From Dendrophyllia cribrosa (lineage: Eukaryota; Cnidaria; Anthozoa; Scleractinia; Dendrophylliidae), in contig JAJLRJ010000009.1 of assembly GCA_024195265.1 (NCBI GenBank), positions 27,286,597 through 27,350,596 of the forward strand: DNA of 64,000 nt, written 5' to 3'. Below the pieces are notes generated by a model. The model worked only from the letters and a program-made list of their open reading frames with translations, ran no database searches and was not told the DNA's origin. The translations under genes were made by a program, and so were the position numbers. Positions 34,375 to 45,200 of the stretch are shown in pieces; positions within the stretch are counted from its first letter, which is position 1, and every line of letters begins with the position of its first letter.

Positions 34375-35855
34375 AAGTTGAAGATTCACCGGCGAATCCA
34401 ATAAAGTGCACTACAGTGTAGGAGCAGAATAATCCAAGAAGGAAAATCACTCAACTTTGATGACCATAAGTTTAATACAAACTTGTTTCGTAGGTGTTGC
34501 CACCCACTCCTCAGTTAAACTTACATCGGCCTATACAGGGATGACGGTCTTGCGGTAATGTCACAAACGCCCAGCAAGATAGAGAAGGTAAAGAAGGAAA
34601 TTTGCAAAATTTTCGTGGACAATGGATTACGTGTCACTATTGAAGCAAACAAGAAAGTAGTTAATTTTCTCGACGTGACGCTCGACCTGAACACTGGAAA
34701 GTTCAAACCATACTCCAAACCAGCAAACCACCCGCTTTATGTACACAGCAAATCAAATCATCCGCCTAACATCATTAGGAACATCCCAGAATCAATTAAC
34801 AGGAAACTTTCTGAAATATCGTGCGATGAAGAAACATTCAATGAGGCGGCACCAGAATATCAGGAAGCATTGCGGAAGAGCGGTTATGATTATAAACTCC
34901 GGTTCAACCCACCAGCACCTAGAGCAGCAACACAACAGCGTACACGAAGAAGGAATGTGATATGGTTTAACCCGCCATATAGTAAGAACGTTCAAACTAA
35001 TGTTGGTAAAGAGTTCTTTAAGTTAATAGATAAATGCTTTCCAAGCGGCCATGAATTAAGGAAAATATTTAACAGGAACACACTTAAGTTAAGCTATAGT
35101 TGTATGCCTAATGTTAAACAAATCATAGATGGACACAACAAGATCACTCTGAAAAAGGCAGAACAGCAAGGTAGTATAGATAATGTTGAAAGGAAGTGTA
35201 GTTGTAGAAAGAAAGAAGAGTGCCCATTGAACGGAGAATGTCTAACTAAAGAAATAGTTTATCAAGCTACCGTCAAGACGCAAGAAAGTGCAGAGACCTA
35301 TATAGGTTTAACAGCTAACGAATTTAAAACTAGATGGCGTAACCATAAGGCGTCATTTAACAATGAAAATAGAAAGAACGATACGGAATTAAGTAAATAT
35401 TTATGGCAGTTAAAGGACCGAAAACAGGAATATGACATCACCTGGAAAATTCTAGCAAAAGCCAAGGCATATTCGAATCAAACGAAACGATGCAATCTGT
35501 GTATTGCAGAAAAACATTTGATAATAACTAAACCGCAAATGGCTTCGCTAAATAGGAGAAACGAGCTTATTTCAACGTGTAGACACAGACGTAGATATAT
35601 TTTAAAACACACCCTAGAATAAGTTCTACCGAAGCAAGTAGTGCGCGCGCATGTATTCTTTATGCGCGCTCATATTTTTAACGGTTTTTTAACGGTTAGG
35701 TGGAGTGTGCGTCTTGCGAAATCATACATATAAATAACGTAGTCAAACAAGGGATCAAGCATTGTAAGTTTAACTGAGGAGTGGGTGGCAACACCTACGA
35801 AACAAGTTTGTATTAAACTTATGGTCATCAAAGTTGAGTGATTTTCCTTCTTGGG

Positions 35856-35891
<36 letters not shown>

Positions 35892-36087
35892 CCGTTAACT
35901 TTTGTGATGGGTCCCTCAGACAATGCTCCCTAAGTAGTCCAAATTTGGAGGATCACTGTAGCGATCGTGGGGACTTGAAGTTTTGTAAATTAATTTTTCT
36001 TTGTGATGGTCAAGAAGCCAACTCCAATTGGACTTTCAGATGTTTATATTTAAGTGCTCATTAAGATGTTTATATTTAAGTGCTCTA

Positions 36088-36119
<32 letters not shown>

Positions 36120-36220
36120 ATGCAATAATTCTCCTGAAGAAGGCCGTGAGGCCGAAACGTTGAGAATAAATCTGTCAAAAGTCTTGACTGGAGTCGGAGC
36201 TTATTGTTTTACAAGTGAAA

Positions 36221-36278
<58 letters not shown>

Positions 36279-39200
36279 GAAATTTTGAAATTTTATTTTT
36301 TCCAAATTTATATATATTTATATATATAAATGAATATAAATATAAATATTATTTATATTCGTCAAAAAGGCCTAGAAGCCTTCCAGTCAGCTCCTGTGAA
36401 AACACTGAAAATTGTTCGGGAGGCCCGTGAGCCATAAAGCCTAAAGTTCGGCTGCGTTATTGCGTGGTCGTCCTGGTGGTGTAGTGGTTAACACATCGAC
36501 GCTAGAAAGTCGGGGACGCGGGTTCGAATCCCGATCAGGACAATTTTTAAGGTTTTCACTTTGTGTTTATTTATTTTATATATATATATATATATATAGT
36601 GTTGTGACAGGTCTCTCAAACAATGCTGTATGCCTTGTCGAAGACAGAGGATCACTCTAGTAAAGTGCGATCTTGTAGCTTGAAAAGATTAATGTAGAAT
36701 GAGTTGTAATATCAAGCTTACAACTCCATATCTTGACTTGATTGTGCTTTATTGACCCTACGTTTCGGCCATCACGGCCTTCTTCAGGGGAGTTACAACT
36801 ATGGTAAGGCTTGCGTAAACCGTTGGCTATTCAAAACTATAACGTGACATGTATGGCGTCTGTGATTGGTAGATAAACTAACAAAGTTATGCGCGCGCTA
36901 GAAAGTGCGCGCACTAATGTGGGTTAAATAAGCGTGCACTGAAACGCGCGCGTCTTAATGTGGCGTAGTAGGAGAAAAATATATTAGTGTAAAATATAGA
37001 TAGATTATCAATATAGTAACTAGGAAATGTATACCTAATATAAAAAGTATAAGTGTATCATAATGCGGCACCTAAATGCAGTATGGCTCCGAGAGAAGGA
37101 AAGGATAATAAGTGAGTTCAGTCAAAATTAATATTAAGCTTGTGTAGACAGCAAATAAATTCAATAAAATGAAGGTGTAAATGAAATAAAATGAAATGAA
37201 ACCAGAAACTAGATCAAGTTATTAATTACTGGTTTCAGTCTGTTAATCCAGTAACTTTCTCTTGTTCTTCTTGTGTCTAGATTCCTGTTTCGTACTTTTT
37301 CGATGACTGATAACTTCATGTGCTGGCGTCCACATTTTTTGAAATGTCTTACTGTAGGGATGTTCTTATTCCCGATGGTGATGTCTGATCTATGTTGGTT
37401 TGCTCTCATGTGTATGCTGTTTTTTGTCTCTCCAATGTACTGATCTTTACACTTGGCACAAGTGATCAGGTAGATAACATTCTCAGTTTGGCAGTTACTG
37501 TGTTGTTTCAAGATAACTGTTTCACGGGTGGTTGTACTTGTTACTGAACTGGAGAACGAGCCATATGATAGGCAACAGGCACAACGTGGATCAGACATGC
37601 ACGGCCAAAATCCCGGCTTGGTATTAGGCGTAGGTCTGTGCTGTTTGTGCATGTGTGTAATGTGTAATTTTGAGGCCTTTGTTGCAGTTGAATGAGCGGC
37701 TACAAATGGTACATTTAGTTGCATCACTGTCCGGTGTATACACAGAGGTGGGTGTATGGGTGTTTGGATTGTCCTGAACCCTGGGCCCACGGCAAAAATT
37801 CCCGCTGAAATTTCTCAAATTCACCATCAGAATATCTGGCACATCCACCGCCTACACCTACACCTTGCTTCAGGAGAACTTCATCAACAATTCCTAGGCA
37901 TGTATTTACAAAATGACATTATCCCCCCGGGTCTTCAAATCAAGCTAAGTCCTCAAGTCGGGGTGCCCCGCAACAACATCTTCCGTGACAAATGGGACGA
38001 AATTATACATCAAGCGTCCAAACAGTTAATTAAAACATTGATTGATATGCACAGCACGACCTGTTCATCTCTAAAACAGGAAATTGATGACAAGATAACT
38101 TCATTAAGAAGTGTTCTGAGCCTTAATCAATTTCATGTTGTATCTGAATGGATTAGGTCGCTAACTTATGTTTTCCGTGAGAAACATATTGCATCTAAAC
38201 AGCTCAAGTTTCAAACCCATCTTGCTACCGCTCGCAATGTCTCCAAGAGTACTATTATCTCACATACACATACATCAGACAACTCAAATATGGCAACGGC
38301 TACAGCCAAAGTCCACTTACAAACCGTAAAACGCAAAGAACCTAATGCAGCAGCAAGAGTCATGCGTACTCGAAAAATGAACAACTATCATCAAAAGTGT
38401 AGCAATCATAGTTACAAACAATCAGCGACATCACAAGAAGGAAGCCAAACTATTAACTCTAAACAAACCCAAATTAAACGGAATCCAGACCCTGTAACTC
38501 TATCAAGCATCTCTCCGGATAAATTAAACAGCATTCAAGAAGAAACTATTAGTGATTTGAACTCCAAAGATTCACCAACATCTCAAAAACATAAACGAAA
38601 GCGGAAACAACACAGGCGCACTCACCGGGACAGACGCTCACGCAACACCAAATCAAAGGTCATTAAACCTAATAACGTAATTAACTTATCAGACCGACCT
38701 TTGACAGAACATGAGACACAATTATTAAGCAAAGGCCTCAAGTTCGTGCCTACCCCTACCAGTGTAAACAAAACAGAACTCATTACTGATGTTCATAAAT
38801 GGAGCCGTCGCATGAGACTGAAGGAATATTTCAGGGATGATACTGAAAATCCAGAGAACTCACAAGAAAAGAAATTCAAAGCCCCATCAACATGGACACC
38901 TAACCATGGTAGAGATAAAGTTCTAGATTGTTACATCCACATGGTAGATAAAGCTATTTTATCAGAAGCCCCTACAACCAATACACCCCGGTCGAACATT
39001 ACAAGATTAGAACGTGAAGCAATACAAACACTCAAACGTGATAAATCTATAGTCATCTTTCAAGCTGACAAGGGAGCGGCAGTGGTTATACAGAATCGAA
39101 CTGACTATCTAGCTGAAGCGAACAAACAATTGAACGGCAAAGATGAGAACAACAATAATGTTTATGAACACATTCAACACGATCCCACAGCTGGTTTTAT

Positions 39201-42200
39201 TACCCAAGTCAAAGAGGCAGTAACGCATGCACTTAATATGAACACCATTGACGAGGATACGGCTAAATACTTAGTTGTTGAAAACTCTAAGCCAGGAAAC
39301 ATCTACTTTGTCCCGAAAATCCATAAACCGCAACGTCCACCACCCGCTAGACCAATCTGTAATACAATTAACTCTGCGACGACTAATATCTCCGAGTGGG
39401 TAGACTATCAACTCCGGCCCCTTGTAGAGAGGTTACCATCTTACGTCAAAGACGACAACGATTTCCTAAGGAAACTAAATGACCTCAATGAGAAGCAGAC
39501 TTTACCAACTGGAACCCTGCTCGTCACATGGGACGTCAAATCTCTATACACAAATATCCCCCATGAGGGTGGCATGAGAGCCTGCAAACATTTCATGCGT
39601 CTCAACAATTTCTCTGAAAATAAAATTGAAACTGTCCTATCCTTCATCAAGCTTGTCTTAACTTGTAACAACTTGAATTTCCAAGGGAATCATTACATCC
39701 AAAAAACAGGAACTGCAATGGGTACGAAGATGGCACCCACTTACGCCAACTTATTCATGGGACATTTAGAAGCTACATGTCTGGAGCAAACGGCCTTCAA
39801 ACCATTAATATTTTTCAGATACATCGACGATATCTTCTTTTTGTGGACACATGGCAATGACAAACTAAATCAATTCTTTGAACTATGCAACTCCTTTGAC
39901 CCACACATCAAATTCGAACAGACAATCTCACCCACTACAGTGCCATTCCTTGATGTACAAGTTATTCTTGAAGACGGCTTAATTACTACTGACCTCTATA
40001 CTAAACCTACTGACACGCATCAGTACCTCAACTGGACTAGCTGTCACCCACGCCACACAAAAACTGCGATACCATTTAGTCTAGCCCTCCGGCTTCGCAG
40101 GATCTGCTCTAAAAACAGCTTTTTTTGAGAACAGAGCCAAAGATCTGCATCGAATCCTGTTAGAGCGCGGATACAAGAGTAAATTAATTAAAGAGTCTAT
40201 TGATCGAGCAAGGCAAATATCACGACAAGAAGTGCTAAAAACTGATTATAACAGCACTGATAATGATAGAGTTCCATTTGTAGTAACATACAACCCTGCA
40301 CTTCCTAACATCAAGAAAGTTATCAAAGACCACCATCAACTGCTCTGCACCTCACCAAGATGTAAAGATATCTTTTCTAAACCTCCACTCGTCGCTTACA
40401 GAAAAGGTCGTAACTTGTCACAGCTACTCACCAGTAGGCGCCTACAACCGGACAATCCAAACACCCATACACCCACCTCTGTGTATACACCGGACAGTGA
40501 TGCAACTAAATGTACCATTTGTAGCCGCTCATTCAACTGCAACAAAGGCCTCAAAATTACACATTACACACATGCACAAACAGCACAGACCTACGCCTAA
40601 TACCAAGCCGGGATTTTGGCCGTGCATGTCTGATCCACGTTGTGCCTGTTGCCTATCATATGGCTCGTTCTCCAGTTCAGTAACAAGTACAACCACCCGT
40701 GAAACAGTTATCTTGAAACAACACAGTAACTGCCAAACTGAGAATGTTATCTACCTGATCACTTGTGCCAAGTGTAAAGATCAGTACATTGGAGAGACAA
40801 AAAACAGCATACACATGAGAGCAAACCAACATAGATCAGACATCACCATCGGGAATAAGAACATCCCTACAGTAAGACATTTCAAAAAATGTGGACGCCA
40901 GCACATGAAGTTATCAGTCATCGAAAAAGTACGAAACAGGAATCTAGACACAAGAAGAACAAGAGAAAGTTACTGGATTAACAGACTGAAACCAGTAATT
41001 AATAACTTGATCTAGTTTCTGGTTTCATTTCATTTTATTTCATTTACACCTTCATTTTATTGAATTTATTTGCTGTCTACACAAGCTTAATATTAATTTT
41101 GACTGAACTCACTTATTATCCTTTCCTTCTCTCGGAGCCATACTGCATTTAGGTGCCGCATTATGATACACTTATACTTTTTATATTAGGTATACATTTC
41201 CTAGTTACTATATTGATAATCTATCTATATTTTACACTAATATATTTTTCTCCTACTACGCCACATTAAGACGCGCGCGTTTCAGTGCACGCTTATTTAA
41301 CCCACATTAGTGCGCGCACTTTCTAGCGCGCGCATAACTTTGTTAGTTTATCTACCAATCACAGACGCCATACATGTCACGTTATAGTTTTGAATAGCCA
41401 ACGGTTTACGCAAGCCTTACCATAGTTGTAACTCCCCTGAAGAAGGCCGTGATGGCCGAAACGTAGGGTCAATAAAGCACAATCAAGTCAAGATATGGAG
41501 TTGTAAGCTTGATATTACAACTCATTCTATATATATATATATATATATAGATAGATAGGTTTAGCCTAACAGCGGAGCTCTCGGAACAGAAAGCTGATGA
41601 TAAGCTTAAATAAAATGAAAGGTCGGAAGCACAAGAATTAAGATTGACGACCGGGCTATTTTTCAATTTTAGCAATTCTCAAAAACAGTATTACGCGACC
41701 GTCTGCACAGTACATTGAGACCGTAAAAAAGCTCACAAAAACTCAACTTTTTCTCAGTCTAGAGTAACTAGTATGACTAATTTCCGTATAAAATACATCT
41801 GTTGCGTATCGAAAATTGCCCGAGAAACTGATTTGGAAATCAAAATTGCAAAAAATACATAGACATATTTGCATAAGGCGACGCGAGTGAAGTTAGAACT
41901 AATATATATAGATAGACTGAGCCTAACAGCGTCGCTCTGTGAACAAGCTGAACTAAGGTGAAACTTAACTAAGGTGAAAGGTCGGAAGCACAAGAATTAA
42001 GATTGACGAAGGCTATTTTTCAATTTTAGCAATTCTCAAAAACAGTAAGCTTATTACGCGACCTTCTGCACAGTGCATTTTTATAGACCGTACAAAAGTT
42101 CACAAAAACAACTTTTTCTCCGTCTATAATAACTAGTACAACTACTTTCCGAATAAAATACACTCGTTACTTGTCAAAAATTGTCCGAGAAACTGATTTG

Positions 42201-45200
42201 AAAATCAAAATTGCAAAAATACACAAACATATTTGCTTGCATAAGGCGATGCGAGTGAAAATAGAACTGTACTATAAAATCAAAGTCTTGTTTTGTTTAC
42301 ATAAAATCGCTTTTCAATCTATCTACTGAATGAACAAACACATAGAAATGGACAACACAATCTTCTTTCGAAAAAATTTATTCAAATCTCCATTTATAAT
42401 AGTTTACGTTTAAAAGCAAAACGCGTACCTCAACCTTTCTTCGATGAAATTCAAGAAATCGATACAATTGCATTTAAGCACGTTTTAAAATCTGTTATCC
42501 AAAACTAACAACACATAATCGAAAAATGTAATCTGTTTTACCTTTAAGTCCCTCGCTTGCTTGGAAATTCAAATCTCAAAACAAACATCTCCCGCATTGA
42601 TAAAAACGTATGCATGAAGTTCCTGGAAGCAATATTTTATCCCTGAAATCTCGTCTTTTTCCACTAAAGCGGCTTCTGAGTATCCCTTAATTAGAATACT
42701 TGTCTTGAGTAGCAAACCGCGAAATATTCGGGGAAATAACGCCTTTAAAACGGTTTTCGCCGCTTAGTAAACTCACTGCAAAACATCAAATGTTTTTCCA
42801 GCTGACGTGACATCCGGCCTTGTAACCGCGCAAAAAATAGCCTCGCTTTGGTTTCAACATGACGTCGTACGCGCATATTTTGCGACGTCATACGCGCCCG
42901 CGAGCTATTGTAGTACTGCGCGACGGCGGCGGAGGGCGGGCACACGCGCGCCCGCGAAACATTCCACTAGCCATGACCATGAAAAATGACGGGCATAGGT
43001 TCTATGAGTATGGGGCTACGCGCGGGCCTTCGGCCCGCAGAGCTCCGCTATAAAATCCAAGTCTTGTTTTATGTACATAAAATCACTTTTCAACCTATGT
43101 AATGAATGAACAAACACATAAAAATGGACAACACAATCTTCTTTTGAAAAATTGTATTCAAATATCTATTGCGTACCATTGGCGCATCGAGAAACTATCT
43201 TCGATAAAATTCAAGAAATCAATACGACTGAATTTGAGCACGTTTTATAAACATTTCTCCAAACTAACAGGAACACAAAGAAAAAGTCAACCACAAATTG
43301 ATACCAACATGACTGAAATTTGTTTTATCTTTAATATCTTTAATATCTTGAATAATTTTTATCCTTTATCGGCCAATTGGAAATTCTTTAAAACTCCGCT
43401 TCTTCGGTTGAACACAACAAAAGTGTTTACTGTAGATGACGTGACATCGGCTGTGTAGCCGCGGGAAGCGCGCGAAAAACAAAACCTGCGCAACGGACCC
43501 ACGCGCCCGCGAAACATTCCGCTAGCCATGACCATGAAAAATGACGGGCATAGGCCTTTATGAGTATGGAGGTCAGCGAGCGGGCCTTCAGCCCGCGAGA
43601 GCCCCGCTATAATATAACGCTTAAATTTGGTAAAAACTTACCTGGTGATTAAGTACGCATGCAAATTAGGTTTACTGAATAGACATTCAAAAGCGTTTTG
43701 AGCGTTAGCCCTTCGTCAGAGTGAAGAAGGACTCTTTACGTATCCAATTTTCTTTAAGTTGACACCAAAAGTTGATACCAAATCAACGAACGACAATTGT
43801 GCCTTGTTTACTTATTTTAAAACGCATAGTCCCAAATAAATGCGCCCTTGTTTTTTTTTCCTTTTTTAACAAAAATCGAGAAAGAATTAAAATTTTACTG
43901 AATGTTCAACTTACTGGATTCCGAAGTAGTGGCGTTGACCGGTGAGCTTCTCGGCCCAGTCCCAATCCGTGTGTATGCGAGGATCTGGAACTCGTAAGTG
44001 ACGAAAGACTCCAGTCCCGTGAGGGAGGTAGAGAATGTCATACCGTGGTTAATTTCCTTCTCTTTCTCAGTGTTTGGTCTATCAGCTTCACTGTAATAGA
44101 TCTACGATGAACAGAATTATCTTTAGTTAGTTTTTTAAATTTAAACACTGTTGGAGTGGTGTGAAATGGATTTACGGCAAACAAAGATGGTATATTTTGG
44201 ACAATTTCGATCGACAGCTGTTCAATGAATGCTGAGATAAGCGATGGGTTATAAAAATCATCATCGTATACAACGCTCCGATTAATACTTATAGTTTAGA
44301 GTTCTCACTTAATTTCAGAGAGTTCATAATGTTGATGATAGTGATAGTGGTGCGGACAGCGATGATGAGGTCAATGAATGGTTAAGAGCTACAGATAATA
44401 TGCAGTTTACCTTGTAGCCAAGGATTTGACCATTTTGTCTCACAATGGGCACAGGTCCCCAGTTAAGTGTTACAGTTGATGCGCCAGTAACTACCGATGT
44501 AAGACTAGACGGCGCTTGCGACGGAGCTACAATGAAAAATGTGTTAACTGTTAGACTCCGCTATCAATACAATAACTTTTAAGTCATTTGTAAAGCATGG
44601 AATAACCCAGTCTTCCCAAAAGCAGTAAGCTGTAGGCTAAATTAGCCGCCTCCTCTAAAGCAGTGACTGCCTCTGTCTAGCTGGAAATTGTACTGTGTGC
44701 TGTGACACCCTAGCCAACTCCTACAGTCAACCAACCCAGTCTTCCAAGATATTTTGAGAAGGCTGTAAATAACCGATTTACTCCTCATGTTAAATTCTGT
44801 TATAGTCTACTCCTTAAGTTAAATGAAGGCTAGTGCGAGGAACTTTCTTTTTGTTTATTATGTTAACTGACAAGGTGGTTCTACGTGTGACCATTCAAAT
44901 ATATAAAAGCTACTGATAATGGTGGCGTTAGGCCTTTTTTAATACTAAGAAAAAAAGTAATTGGAACGTTGTCAGAAGCAGAGCCCAGTCAAACGAGGAT
45001 GAGTTTAAGGAGTGGAACGAAATTCCCGATAAAAACTCTCAAGTACTGCTCAGACGAGCGACAACCAAAGATAGAAAAAAATGCATCATAATTGTTGATA
45101 AAGCTTCCCTTAAAAAAACTATTATTAACAAAAACCACTTAACTGCTTGGTACATAAACAATAAATAAAGAGAGCAAAAGGGACGAGAGGGCATGGTGCT

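Larger units (their letters stand above)
34434..35854 (+). mobile_element. Penelope-like element with identical inverted terminal arms
   Basis: Arms 34434-34523 and 35765-35854 are 90-bp perfect inverted copies, each containing a hammerhead. The body between them starts abruptly inside the reverse transcriptase (YRDD motif) and runs through GIY-YIG to a stop at 35622, followed by a 3' UTR with GTGCGCGCGC. AT runs lie outside both ends. Arm identity indicates a recent insertion. Confidence 0.92.
36599..41526 (+). mobile_element. Penelope-like element with inverted partial copy at its left
   Basis: The body (about 37784-41526, plus strand) encodes reverse transcriptase and GIY-YIG. It is preceded by a ~1.2-kb inverted copy of its own 3' end (36599-37783, minus strand). 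The junction is at GATTGTCC|TGAACC, close to 37783. Both outer ends thus carry the same sequence with hammerhead cores, and both abut AT runs. The inverted-end arrangement is known for Penelope elements. The element is largely complete but has at least two frame breaks. Confidence 0.92.

Noticed and set aside
34256..34450. Tyr-Ile repeat ORF
   Set aside because: Translation of AT dinucleotide runs.
37756..37783. ATG at 37756 as start of the Penelope protein
   Set aside because: It lies in the inverted left arm and belongs to the junction, not to the element's own 5' end.
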